From: UBA8524 sp964215915 | GTDB lineage: Bacteria > Bacteroidota > Bacteroidia > UBA8524 | DNA: 64,000 bases | Direction of reading: 5' to 3' | NCBI GenBank assembly: GCA_964215915.1 | Contig: CAXPEB010000047.1 | Location: forward strand, 1-64,000 | Position numbers and translations under genes: made by a program | The notes under the pieces: generated by a model | What the model was told of the DNA's origin: nothing | The model's input: the letters and a program-made list of their open reading frames with translations, nothing else | The model's database searches: none | In this document: positions 35,898-44,843 of the stretch, in pieces | Layout of the letters: each line of letters begins with the position of its first letter | Position numbering within the stretch: the first letter of the stretch is position 1

Positions 35898-37367
35898 TTA
35901 TTTATAGAATTCATAAAAGCGGTTATTGAAAATCTCTTCCGGATCATATTTCCTTTTAAACATAAAAAACGAATCTGCCTGGGGGTAGGCCAGCCGCATC
36001 TTTTCCGACGAAACATGCAACCGGTAGGGAAGGTAGAAACTGCCCTCCAGGGATAGAGCCACATCAGTCAGAGCCATGGCAAGTTTCTTCATATCTTCCT
36101 CGGCCTCCGCGGTCTTTTTCTGATTGAATAAATATACAAAGGCAAATACGGGCTCCCGGGCATAATTGAGATAGCTATCATGATCGGCCTGAACACCCCG
36201 GATGGTAATATTCAACAAGTCAATCGGGGAATCTTTCAGAATCGGTTTGACCGCATCCAGATAGGCATTGAAGTTTTTCAGGGGAATAAAATACTCCTGC
36301 AAGATATCGGTGCTGTTACTATCTCTGTTCTCAATCATTTCAACCGGATCATTGAGCAATTCATTTCTTGAGAACACCTTGCCACTCGTAACCTTGTTCA
36401 TGCCCCGTTCCAGATCCCAGCGTAACCGTTTCCCATATTCGCTGTCCACGCTGCCGCGAAACACCAGTCGCGTCGATTCCAAACTCCTTTTTTCCCTGTC
36501 AGTCATTGGTGTCAGTTGTGAGGCACTGCGAACAAAATAGTTAAGGGTCGCTTCTTCCAAAAAGTGCTTTTCTGAAATTCGGAGCCGACCAAAGACCAGT
36601 TCCACATCGGGATTGTCTGCAATTAGTGCTGCATAGGTCTCTACGTACTTAGAAGGAGAAAGTGAAGTACTTTTGTATTCCAGAGCAGCATTGTCTACTA
36701 CCTGGAGTTCCACATCGAGTATGACGCCAAAAAGGCCATAGCCACCTAAAACCAACCGGAAGAGTTCGGTATTTTCCTCTCTGCTACAATGCACAATGCG
36801 GCCATCTGCCTGCATTAAGCTAAAACCCATAATGCTTGAGGCAAGTGGTGGCAGGTCCTTTTGCCAACCATGTCCGTTCACGCTAACTGAACCACCGACA
36901 GAAAATGAGCTGAAAGCCTGCATGATCGCAATTGACTTTCCATACCCATCAAGAAAATACAAAGCATCTTCCCACAGAGCCCCGGAACCGATGACCAAGA
37001 TATTCTTTGAAGTATCCAGATGCATTTCCTTGTATGGAAGCATGTCCACTACGATCCCTCCCGGGTATACGGTATGACCGCCCATACTGTGCCTTGCCCC
37101 TGAAAGGGATACCTTCAAGCCCTTTTCCCGGGCATAGTGCAAAATCGATCTAAGTTGAAAAATCAGTGCCTCCTTTCCCTGAGCGGCAGGGATCAAGGTA
37201 TCGATAGGTGTCAGGTCTAAACCGCTGGCATCACTTATATACCCTCTGGGCGAATCATGTCCCGGTCCTGTTTCTTTCCATTTGGTAAATAGCAAATGTC
37301 TGAATGGTATGGCAACGGCGATGAACATCAAAAAGATCAGGAGAAGCCAAAAATGTTTTCGTTTCAT
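35898..37367 (-). CDS. Membrane-anchored FAD-linked oxidase (FAD_binding_4 family)
   Basis: 489 residues with an N-terminal membrane anchor (FWLLLIFLMFIAVAIPF). The FAD domain follows the vanillyl-alcohol-oxidase pattern. LKVSLSGARHSMGGHTVYPGG includes a His suited to covalent flavin attachment, and FSVGGSVSVNGHGW and LGGYGLFGVILDVEL bind FAD. The C-terminal part ends with the LFMFKRKYDPEEIFNN-type segment (here FFMFKRKYDPEEIFNNRF) seen in sugar-lactone and berberine-type oxidases. The substrate is not evident. It is probably monocistronic. Confidence 0.88.
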   Translation of the reverse strand: MKRKHFWLLLIFLMFIAVAIPFRHLLFTKWKETGPGHDSPRGYISDASGLDLTPIDTLIPAAQGKEALIFQLRSILHYAREKGLKVSLSGARHSMGGHTVYPGGIVVDMLPYKEMHLDTSKNILVIGSGALWEDALYFLDGYGKSIAIMQAFSSFSVGGSVSVNGHGWQKDLPPLASSIMGFSLMQADGRIVHCSREENTELFRLVLGGYGLFGVILDVELQVVDNAALEYKSTSLSPSKYVETYAALIADNPDVELVFGRLRISEKHFLEEATLNYFVRSASQLTPMTDREKRSLESTRLVFRGSVDSEYGKRLRWDLERGMNKVTSGKVFSRNELLNDPVEMIENRDSNSTDILQEYFIPLKNFNAYLDAVKPILKDSPIDLLNITIRGVQADHDSYLNYAREPVFAFVYLFNQKKTAEAEEDMKKLAMALTDVALSLEGSFYLPYRLHVSSEKMRLAYPQADSFFMFKRKYDPEEIFNNRFYEFYK

Positions 37368-37504
37368 ACAGAACTAATGGCAAGAAAACACAATAATTAG
37401 CAAAGCTACCCCTACGGATAAAAGAATACTCCTTTGCATGATCAACCAGTGAACGATTCAATGCCTATACCCGAAAACCAGACGATCCCCAAACACCACC
37501 CGCC

Positions 37505-38269
37505 TCAATTCCAGATTCCGTTGGCTTCCGTTAAAATGACCGGAACATCGTCCGTTACCAGGATGGTATGCTCGTGCTGCGTAACGTAGCCTCCCCTGTT
37601 TCCCACCAGGGTCCAGCCGTCAGGCTGTTCCACGGCTATCGTCGAGTTTGTGGAGATGAAGGTTTCAATCGCAACAGTAGTATTCTTCCTAAACCGCTCC
37701 CTGTTGGTTCTGACTCCGTAGTTCAGGATATTCTCAGGTCCTTCATGCAGGCTTCTGCCCACTCCATGACCTGCCAGGTTCTTAATCACCCGGAATCCGG
37801 ATTTTTTCGCCTCACTCTCTATCAACTGGCCGATCTCCGAAATCCTGACTCCTCCTTTTATCCGGTGAATCGCCTTGTGCAGAATTTGCCTAGATGCTTC
37901 AACCAGCGGCTGATGATTGTGAATGTCTTTGCCCAGGACAAAAGAACCTCCGTTGTCCGCCCAAAAACCGTCCAACTCGGCAGAAACATCAATATTCACC
38001 AGATCGCCTTCTTTCAATATTTTTTTCACGGAGGGAATTCCATGAGCCGCCTCCTCATTCACACTTATACACGAATAACCCGGGAATCCATAAGTCATAT
38101 ATGGCGCTGACCGCGCTCCATACTTTTTCAGAATACTTCCTCCGTACTCATCCAGCTCCTTGGTGGACATCCCTACCTCCGCATATTCTCTCATCAGCCG
38201 AAGCGTCATGCCCACTACTTCGCTGATCCTTTTCATCCCGATTAGCTCGGATTCATTTGTTATTGACAT
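37505..38269 (-). CDS. map: Methionine aminopeptidase, type I
   Basis: The ATG at 38269 (MSITNESELIGMKRISEVVG) gives 254 residues, the family's normal length. The frame extends 28 codons upstream to 38353. All five metal ligands are present: the two Asp in IDVSAELDGFWADNGG, the His in GHGVGRSLHEGPENI, Glu in VAIETFIS and Glu in TQHEHTILVT. The enzyme removes the initiator methionine from new proteins. It stands alone rather than in the ribosomal-protein operon, so it may be a second copy. Confidence 0.95.
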   Translation of the reverse strand: MSITNESELIGMKRISEVVGMTLRLMREYAEVGMSTKELDEYGGSILKKYGARSAPYMTYGFPGYSCISVNEEAAHGIPSVKKILKEGDLVNIDVSAELDGFWADNGGSFVLGKDIHNHQPLVEASRQILHKAIHRIKGGVRISEIGQLIESEAKKSGFRVIKNLAGHGVGRSLHEGPENILNYGVRTNRERFRKNTTVAIETFISTNSTIAVEQPDGWTLVGNRGGYVTQHEHTILVTDDVPVILTEANGIWN

Positions 38270-38462
38270 CTCTCTTAATCTATCAGGTATACTTTGAAAA
38301 ATTGCAGAAGGCTGCAAATGTTTTTTTGTTGGGGCCAATTTGAGCATTTCCAAGTAAAGGACAAAGCCCTCTTATTCTACCAGATTTGGCAATAATAACC
38401 AGAAACAACTAGGCTTGATCCTACATTGTCATTACTTTGATCACTGGTTTCCGCAGCTATCA

Positions 38463-39326
38463 TCATCCCCCGAATAGGGTATGCTTGCCTTCCGCCCCGA
38501 TTCTTCTCACCCGGGTTTTATTCCGGTCGGAAAATTCCATAATCCACAATGCCCCATCCGGAGTAACCAACCCACCGCAAGGAGACCACCCCTTCTCAGA
38601 TTCATAGACTGTCGATACTGCACCACCCGGACTTATCTTTTTAACCTTTCCAGCCCCGTAAACCGCTACATACAGGTTCTTTCTTCCATCCATCCATAAC
38701 CCAAAGAGATAATGACGGTCAGCGACTCCCTCAAAGGGAGGTTTATCTTCTTTCAGGTTATCTGCCAACACACTTACCTCTCCCGAAGGGGTGATTTTTT
38801 TAATTTTCAGATGATCGACGGCATACAGGTTTCCATCCGTGTTTGAAAAATACATCCAGCGGATATCCTTGAAGCGGTGCCTCGAAAACACGCTTACCGT
38901 ACCATTCGGTGTTGTCTTTTTCAGCACTTCCTCCCCTCCCGATTTTGCCGTCCAGTATGAGTTGTTCGCCCCATCTCTGACCAGGGTGGTATTGTCCAGA
39001 AAGCCCTCGACATCGGGGATGGTCTTTTCGAACATGCCGGTATTACTCAGGCACCAAACATAGTTTCCCCATTTATCGGTTGCTTCGCCTTCATACCACT
39101 CATGCTCCCCGTACAGATTATCCTCCTCATCCAGGTATAGTTCGTGGGTATGGACATCTTTTACCGCAATGGAACGCTGGCCATCCGGAGAAATCTTCCA
39201 TACATGGGTTAAGTCCGTGTAGTATATATTCCCTTTGCTGTCCCTGACTATTCCAATCCCGGGATGTGCATCGGCGAAAGCAAAGCTTAAAAGGCTGCAA
39301 AAGCAGAGTACGATTATCCTGTTCAT
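38463..39326 (-). CDS. Secreted NHL/SMP-30-type beta-propeller protein
   Basis: 287 residues with a signal peptide (1-20, FAFADAHPG). Repeated propeller blades are seen: GIVRDSKGNIYYTDLTHVWK, ISPDGQRSIAV, IKKITPSGEVSVLA, VKKISPGGAVSTVY and LVTPDGALWIMEFSD. The charged ISP(D/G)G turns are typical of NHL repeats. Neither metal-binding lactonase residues nor a sorting signal are clear, so I assign no catalytic function. The ORF ends in LFGG. Confidence 0.8.
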   Translation of the reverse strand: MNRIIVLCFCSLLSFAFADAHPGIGIVRDSKGNIYYTDLTHVWKISPDGQRSIAVKDVHTHELYLDEEDNLYGEHEWYEGEATDKWGNYVWCLSNTGMFEKTIPDVEGFLDNTTLVRDGANNSYWTAKSGGEEVLKKTTPNGTVSVFSRHRFKDIRWMYFSNTDGNLYAVDHLKIKKITPSGEVSVLADNLKEDKPPFEGVADRHYLFGLWMDGRKNLYVAVYGAGKVKKISPGGAVSTVYESEKGWSPCGGLVTPDGALWIMEFSDRNKTRVRRIGAEGKHTLFGG

Positions 39327-39441
39327 CTTCTCAAAGATTATTGACCGACAGTTCGTTGCCAGTGATTTGGCTTAAGAAAGCTAGCCAATAGCCCTGAACT
39401 CCTCCGGAATGTTCGTCTAAGGAGCCTTTTCTTCCGAATAG

Positions 39442-39621
39442 AGACCCTTCCGGACAGTTTCAGACACAAAAACCGAGGGCACAGTACACAGGAGTATTTC
39501 TCCCGGGAAAATCGTTCCCGGCACCAGCAAAACCCCAGAGGAGTTTGGCAAAATTCGAGGCGCGTTTAACAATATCCGGACGGTGGTTACCGGGAAGAAG
39601 CTTTACTTTGAGCCCTCGTAA
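39442..39621 (+). pseudogene. Possible gene remnant: 59-codon open stretch without a start codon
   Basis: Between an in-frame TAG at 39439 and a TAA at 39619 the plus strand encodes a protein-like sequence ending FGKIRGAFNNIRTVVTGKKL then YFEPS, with ordinary codon choice. No ATG, GTG or TTG precedes the convincing part. It looks like the 3' end of a lost gene, but I do not recognise it. Confidence 0.35.
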
Positions 39622-39642
39622 AAACACTTGCTTAGCAACGGA

Positions 39643-42600
39643 ATGAAAAACTTACTGATCCTCTTATTACTCTCCTTCCATACCCTGTGTGCCCTGGCCC
39701 AACCCGGCACCAACGACAGCACGTTTAACCTTATTGATCCTGGCTATTCGAATGGACTCGGACCGGATGATCAGATAAGGTCAGTGGCCCTTCAAAACGA
39801 CGGAAAAGTACTGATAGGCGGCTATTTCACGCAATTCAATGAAAAAACCATCAAGCGGATCGCAAGAATCCATGACGGGGTTCCGGATACTTCCTTCAAA
39901 ACAGGAAACGGCTTCAATGATTACGTGCAATGTATTGTTCTGCAAAGCGACGGCAAAATACTGGTAGGAGGCGACTTCACCTCCTACAACGGCGTGACCC
40001 GGAACCGGATCGCCAGACTGAATACCGATGGCAGCCTGGACATGTCCTTTAACCCCGGTAACGGCCCCAACAGCCTGGTAAGAAGTATCGCCATACAAAG
40101 CGACGGAAAAATTGTGATTGCCGGAAATTTCACCACGTATAGCGGGACGGGTAGAAGCCGGATAGCACGACTGAACAGCAATGGCTCACTGGACAATTCC
40201 TATGACCCCGGTTCAGGCTTCAATAGTGCCGTTTACAGCATCGGCATTCAGGCCAATGATAAAATCGTGGCCGTGGGTGCCTTTACGCTTTTTGATGGCA
40301 CCACACGCGAGCGGGTTGCCCGACTTGAAACCGATGGGACGCTTGATTTGTCTTTCTTGCCTGGCTTTGGATTTGATAAGACGGCCTATTCCCTGGCACT
40401 CGCTCCCAACGGCAATATTGTGGTCGGCGGAGACTTCGATTATTTCAACGGAACGGCCCGCAACCGCATAGCCGTGATTGATTCCGGCGGAACCCTGGCA
40501 GGTTCGTTTAACCCCGGTAGTGGCTTTAACTCGAGCGTTTATTCGCTAAGGGTACAGGCCGATGGAAAAATTCTGGCTGGAGGATCTTTTAGCTCGTATG
40601 ATGGAAATACCGCCAATAAAATCATTCGGCTGGAGGCTACGGGCAATGAAGACTCCGGCTTTCATGCCGGATCGGGTTTTGGTGGCAGCGGAGGCAATGT
40701 CGTTTACTCCATTCAAGTCCACCCGGATGGAAGAATCGTGGCAGGAGGAATTTTCCCGAGCTACAATGGCCAGTCGAGAAATAATGTGGTAAGGTTGTTT
40801 TCCGACGGCACTCCCGACTATTCGCTCAACAGGTATACGGGTTTCAGCGGAAAGGTAAGAAGTATCGTCGTGCAAAAAGACGGTAAAATACTGGCCGGTG
40901 GCGACTTCCGGTTTTATAACGGGGTGGAACGCTCGGGCATCGCCCGCCTGAACAGCGACGGCACGCTGGATACCGGTTTTGCCGTTGGCACCGGCATTAA
41001 CTACAATATTGCCTATACCGGTGTTCATTCCCTGTTGTTGCAGGATGACGGAAAGATACTGGTAGGGGGTGACTTCTTTGACTACAACGGAAGCACGGTA
41101 AGCGGTTTGATCCGCTTGCATCCGGACGGAACGCTGGATACCACTTTCAAGACCGGAACCGGCGTGGGCGCGGGGTCCATTTATCATATGGCACTTCAAA
41201 GTGATGGCAAAATCATTATCGGCGGTAGTTTTAACTCTTATGGTGGCTCTATCAGCTACAAAATCGCACGGATCCATACGGACGGAAGCAGGGACACCTC
41301 CTTCAATACCGGGGTATTTCCATATTCCGGGTTTGATCAGGATGTTAAGGCGCTTGTTATACAACCCGACGGGAAGATCCTGGTGGGTGGTGGTTTCAGC
41401 AGATACCGGAATACCTTTGTCAGCAACCGTATCCTCAGACTAAACCCGGATGGAAGCCTGGACCCCAACTTTTTGCAAACCAATGGCTTCAGCGGAGGAG
41501 GGGTTGAGACAATCGGCCTGCAGGCTGATGGCAGGATCGTGGTGGGTGGAACATTCACTTCCTTCAACGGCACAGCCAGAAACAAAATGGCAAGGGTGGA
41601 ATCTGACGGAACACTGGATGCCTCCTTCTATCCCGGAAGCAATGGCTTTAACGGGACGGTAAGTGAGCTGATCGTGCAGGGCGACGGGAAGATTCTGGCC
41701 GCCGGAACATTTACCCAATACAACCTGGTCGATTATAAACGTATTATACGACTCAACTCAAACGGAACGGTCGATAACGGGATCGACTTCCATACGGGGT
41801 TCCCCGATGATGTAGAGACCATTGCCTTACAGCCCGATGGGAAAATCCTGGCCGGAGGAGTCTTTACTTCGTTTGATGGCTATGGAAGAAACCGGATTGC
41901 CCGTATTAACAACACCTGTGTTCCCAACCTGATCGTGATTGGCGCTTCTGCCTGCGACAGCTTTGTGTTCAACAACCAAACGTACAAGGCCTCTGGGATT
42001 TACCAACAGCAGTTCACCAATGCCTATGGCTGCGATTCCACCATTCAGCTTAACCTGACAGTACACGCTTCTAGCGGCAGCAACCTCATAATCACCGCCT
42101 GTGATACGTTTGCTTTCCTGGGTCAGCAATACACCAGCTCCGGTATTTATACCCATGTGATACCCAACAGCGTCGGTTGCGATTCCACCATTACCCTGGA
42201 CCTCACCATTAACAACAGCACGTCGCAAAGTATTACCACCAGCGCATGCAGCAGCTATATACTGAATGGACAGACGTATACCGCTTCGGGCACTTATGTT
42301 CAGATGATGACGAACATGGCGGGTTGTGATTCCATTATCACGCTGAATCTGACTATTAACGACGCGGATACGGGTGTAAGCCGCACAGGCCCCAACACTT
42401 TGCAGGCTAATGCCATCGGGGCCGTGTATCAGTGGATTGATTGTGACAATACCACCACCCCAGAAATACCCGGTGCTACCGGCAGGACTTTTACGGCTAC
42501 CCAGAATGGGCGCTATGCGGTACGCGTGACCGAGAATAGCTGCACTGGCACTTCTGCCTGTCATACCATTAATAGTGTAGGTATCGAAGACCCGCTGATC

Positions 42601-42837
42601 CCGAAGGTGGCTCTTTACCCCAATCCGGCAGGTTCCACAGTAACTCTGGTGTCCGAGGCCCCGCTGAATGGTGCAGACATCCGGCTGAGAACCATGGACG
42701 GCAGGCTGATCGGGGAAGAAACTGCCGTGGAGGGTTCGGTACATACCCTTGACCTGACTCGCCTGGCTCCCGGCATCTACCTGGTTGAAATAACCCAACA
42801 ACACAGCGTGCTGCGAATCAAACTTGTGAAGGAGTAG
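39643..42837 (+). CDS. Delta-60 repeat surface protein with type A T9SS sorting domain
   Basis: The ATG at 39643 (MKNLLILLLLSF) gives 1064 residues; the TTG five codons upstream is less likely. The signal peptide ends at ALAQ. About fourteen delta-60 beta-propeller repeats of 50-60 residues follow, each like V.SI.LQ.DGKI..GG.F..Y.G and ..IARLN.DGSLD..F..G.GF. Three similar modules of ~45 residues come next (ACDSFVFNNQTYKASG and relatives, each with YGCDST or like). The sorting domain ends the protein (VALYPNPAGSTVTLV ... APGIYLVEITQ). It is exported and surface-bound; the ligand is unknown. Confidence 0.9.
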   Translation: MKNLLILLLLSFHTLCALAQPGTNDSTFNLIDPGYSNGLGPDDQIRSVALQNDGKVLIGGYFTQFNEKTIKRIARIHDGVPDTSFKTGNGFNDYVQCIVLQSDGKILVGGDFTSYNGVTRNRIARLNTDGSLDMSFNPGNGPNSLVRSIAIQSDGKIVIAGNFTTYSGTGRSRIARLNSNGSLDNSYDPGSGFNSAVYSIGIQANDKIVAVGAFTLFDGTTRERVARLETDGTLDLSFLPGFGFDKTAYSLALAPNGNIVVGGDFDYFNGTARNRIAVIDSGGTLAGSFNPGSGFNSSVYSLRVQADGKILAGGSFSSYDGNTANKIIRLEATGNEDSGFHAGSGFGGSGGNVVYSIQVHPDGRIVAGGIFPSYNGQSRNNVVRLFSDGTPDYSLNRYTGFSGKVRSIVVQKDGKILAGGDFRFYNGVERSGIARLNSDGTLDTGFAVGTGINYNIAYTGVHSLLLQDDGKILVGGDFFDYNGSTVSGLIRLHPDGTLDTTFKTGTGVGAGSIYHMALQSDGKIIIGGSFNSYGGSISYKIARIHTDGSRDTSFNTGVFPYSGFDQDVKALVIQPDGKILVGGGFSRYRNTFVSNRILRLNPDGSLDPNFLQTNGFSGGGVETIGLQADGRIVVGGTFTSFNGTARNKMARVESDGTLDASFYPGSNGFNGTVSELIVQGDGKILAAGTFTQYNLVDYKRIIRLNSNGTVDNGIDFHTGFPDDVETIALQPDGKILAGGVFTSFDGYGRNRIARINNTCVPNLIVIGASACDSFVFNNQTYKASGIYQQQFTNAYGCDSTIQLNLTVHASSGSNLIITACDTFAFLGQQYTSSGIYTHVIPNSVGCDSTITLDLTINNSTSQSITTSACSSYILNGQTYTASGTYVQMMTNMAGCDSIITLNLTINDADTGVSRTGPNTLQANAIGAVYQWIDCDNTTTPEIPGATGRTFTATQNGRYAVRVTENSCTGTSACHTINSVGIEDPLIPKVALYPNPAGSTVTLVSEAPLNGADIRLRTMDGRLIGEETAVEGSVHTLDLTRLAPGIYLVEITQQHSVLRIKLVKE

Positions 42838-42845
42838 GATGAACG

Positions 42846-42880
42846 GATGAGGTTTTTATGAGGTTTGAGAAAACCTCATC
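42846..42880. terminator. Stem-loop between convergent genes
   Basis: GATGAGGTTTT (42846-42856) and AAAACCTCATC (42870-42880) are perfect inverted repeats. A nested alternative, ATGAGGTTT/AAACCTCAT with a GAGA tetraloop (42858-42879), competes with the first arm. It serves the plus-strand surface protein and the minus-strand WYL gene. Confidence 0.7.
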
Positions 42881-42900
42881 ACCTCTCAGTAAGTAATCCT

Positions 42901-44472
42901 CTAAGACCCGAAACTCAATTGAAGGGTATGACCCGGCGAATGTGGCCCGGTGAGATATCCCTTAAACGGCAATCTGGAATGCATCACCAGAATTCCGCCC
43001 TTGGGTATCCGTACCGGAATTTCGGCCCCTTGCTGAATGAGCAACTCAATCTCGTACGGAGTCAACTCTCTGTGGTGCAAACCCTTTATGATACGCAGGG
43101 AGGTTTGTTCATTACGGTTTTCTCTAAGCTGTATCCGTATGACCAAAGAATTACGGTCATTCGACAGCTGTTGCCAACCCTTCCTAACTTCCGGAGCACT
43201 ATAGTAAGGGTTAAACTCAGCCCAAACATGTTCCGGACTAAGATTAGAACTCTTTAGGATTTGATCGATAGATTCTTTGTGCCACAGGGATTTGGTCAGT
43301 TCTGCCAGCTTCTCCGGCGGTATACCCGGGTTTTCGGCACAAAGCCTATGGGCCTGACTCCTTAAATGACGGCATTCGCGCTCTGTGTAAACCTGTTCCA
43401 ACACATGATACCCCTTCTTTGCCAGGATGGAAGGAAGTTTTTGAATAACCTCTCCATTCATTTCCATCCGGTAATGATTCAGGCCCGCTTCAATCCGATC
43501 AAACAAGCGCTTGCGAAGCCTGGAGGGTTCCAAAACCCGAATAGTCTCTCCCAATCCCAGTAACACCTTCTCCAGTTCAAAGTTGTGCTGCACCTGCATT
43601 TCGAAGATCATCCCAAAATGATTTCGTTCCACCAACTTCTGACTGGCATGCAGAGGCTTGGTAAGCAGATAGGGCGCTGATTCCATTGTGGCAAAGAAGC
43701 GAACCGTTTCAGGAATAGCCTGCGGGCTTACCGTTACACCGATGACATTTTTAAAATAGTTCCGGAAAAAGTCCTCTTCCTCTAACTGCGACTCCTCATC
43801 CATAATTTTAACACCCTCCATCCTATCCAGGGCCAGTAACTGATAGCTTCGGCTAGTTTCTCTGTGACCCAATACAAACCAACGGTTCTGGTACTCCTTC
43901 AATAGCCCGGGATGAAACAAGATATTTTGAGCTGCTCTGGCTTTGAAAGACTGGTAGGTAATCAGAGTCTGTTTCTTGTTCATTATTGCGTTATACAATA
44001 CTTCCATCCAGTGCAGGCCCTTCAGATTTTCGTTTGACTCAAGATCTATAATGGGTCTACCCTTGGTGCGGGAAACCTGTACTTTGTCTTCGAGTCGCTG
44101 TACGATTCCTCCCAGATCTTCAAAATGAGAAAACCCTTTAAACTGCTTGAGCAAATTGACGGCCTCGGTCAGTTTGTTCAAGTCCTGATCAGTTAGCGGG
44201 ATATTGGTGATGGAATATTCAGGGTCTTCGTAGCTGTAGTATTTCTTGTCTGTGATGATGATCGGCGCGTTATATCCCAGTTTTTCACTTCGCATCATCT
44301 GGATGTCCATCTGTACGGTGCGCCGGCTTACTCCTTTATCAATTCCTTCGAATTCGTATAGCGCCTCGGAACAAGCATCGATAAGATCCTCAAGAGTCCA
44401 TTTTCGGTACCTGTTTTTCAGGCAGTTATCGATGGTGGTATAGCGCAGGAGAGCATTGCGATTAACGGGCAT
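42901..44472 (-). CDS. WYL-domain transcriptional regulator with C-terminal extension (RtcB-locus regulator)
   Basis: The ATG at 44472 (MPVNRNALLRYTTIDNCL) gives 523 residues; a start five codons earlier also exists. An N-terminal winged-helix (about 1-85, VSRRTVQMDIQMMRSEKLGY) precedes a WYL domain (about 155-235, FHPGLLKEYQNRWFVLGH and YQLLALDRM) and a WCX-type region (to ~340). WYL proteins sense nucleic acid or nucleotide ligands. Residues ~350-523 are extra. GYHVLEQVYTERECRHLRSQ and VRIPKGGILVMHSRLPF faintly recall phytanoyl-CoA-dioxygenase-like proteins, but Fe ligands are not convincing. The gene is divergent from the slipin-rtcB operon, across a structured RNA-like region. Confidence 0.85.
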   Translation of the reverse strand: MPVNRNALLRYTTIDNCLKNRYRKWTLEDLIDACSEALYEFEGIDKGVSRRTVQMDIQMMRSEKLGYNAPIIITDKKYYSYEDPEYSITNIPLTDQDLNKLTEAVNLLKQFKGFSHFEDLGGIVQRLEDKVQVSRTKGRPIIDLESNENLKGLHWMEVLYNAIMNKKQTLITYQSFKARAAQNILFHPGLLKEYQNRWFVLGHRETSRSYQLLALDRMEGVKIMDEESQLEEEDFFRNYFKNVIGVTVSPQAIPETVRFFATMESAPYLLTKPLHASQKLVERNHFGMIFEMQVQHNFELEKVLLGLGETIRVLEPSRLRKRLFDRIEAGLNHYRMEMNGEVIQKLPSILAKKGYHVLEQVYTERECRHLRSQAHRLCAENPGIPPEKLAELTKSLWHKESIDQILKSSNLSPEHVWAEFNPYYSAPEVRKGWQQLSNDRNSLVIRIQLRENRNEQTSLRIIKGLHHRELTPYEIELLIQQGAEIPVRIPKGGILVMHSRLPFKGYLTGPHSPGHTLQLSFGS

Positions 44473-44507
44473 GGTGAAAATTTTCAAAAAAATCCGAAAA
44501 AGAATTT

Positions 44508-44532
44508 AACTGCGCAAAAAGACTGCGCAGTT
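44508..44532. promoter_or_regulatory. Operator-like inverted repeat in the WYL/slipin intergenic region
   Basis: AACTGCGCA (44508-44516) and TGCGCAGTT (44524-44532) are perfect 9-bp inverted repeats, 7 bp apart. Each contains the self-complementary TGCGCA. The site is 35 bp upstream of the WYL start, a good place for autoregulation and divergent control. Confidence 0.55.
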
Positions 44533-44582
44533 GCTCCTAACCTTTGAATTGTGAAACACGAACAAAAAGGAATTCGGCCCCG

Positions 44583-44780
44583 CTCTTCAAATTGAAGAGT
44601 GGGTTGCGAAAAAGGAGGTTTCACTTGTTCATTGACATATCCGCATAGTGATATAAAGATCTTTCCGAAAGGAAAGCGCAGATGTTTTCAGGTACGGACC
44701 TGCTTCCGGTTTCTGTATAGCCGGAAAGTGCTCTAAGGAGTATGCTACTTGTCCTGAAATTGATTTGTGTCCAACGCGTG
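44583..44780. other. Structured part of the RtcB-locus leader, upstream of the tRNA-like modules
   Basis: Hairpins or palindromes follow closely: CTCTTCAAATTGAAGAG (44583-44599), CTTTCC-GAAA-GGAAAG with a GNRA tetraloop (44661-44676), and TTCCGG/CCGGAA (44704-44726). No coding frame is seen. They suggest a structured RNA transcribed toward the slipin gene. Confidence 0.55.
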
Positions 44781-44782
44781 TC

Positions 44783-44832
44783 GGGGGTTCGATTCCCTCT
44801 CCTATAGTTTAGGGTAGCTCAGTTGGTAGAGC
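44783..44832 (+). ncRNA. Permuted tRNA-like module 1 (T-arm, acceptor-like stem, D-arm)
   Basis: The T-arm GGGGG-TTCGATT-CCCTC (44783-44799) has the consensus T-loop. It is followed at once by an acceptor-like stem: TCCTA (44800-44804) pairs with TAGGG (44810-44814, one G-U) around TAGTT. Read as a tRNA acceptor, TTTAGGG/TCCTATA pairs at 6 of 7 positions. Then come TA and a canonical D-arm GCTC-AGTTGGTA-GAGC (44817-44832). The order is circularly permuted: the tRNA 3' half precedes the 5' half. No anticodon arm follows. This resembles the tRNA-like domain of bacterial Y RNAs. Confidence 0.72.
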
Positions 44833-44843
44833 AGCGATGTAAC

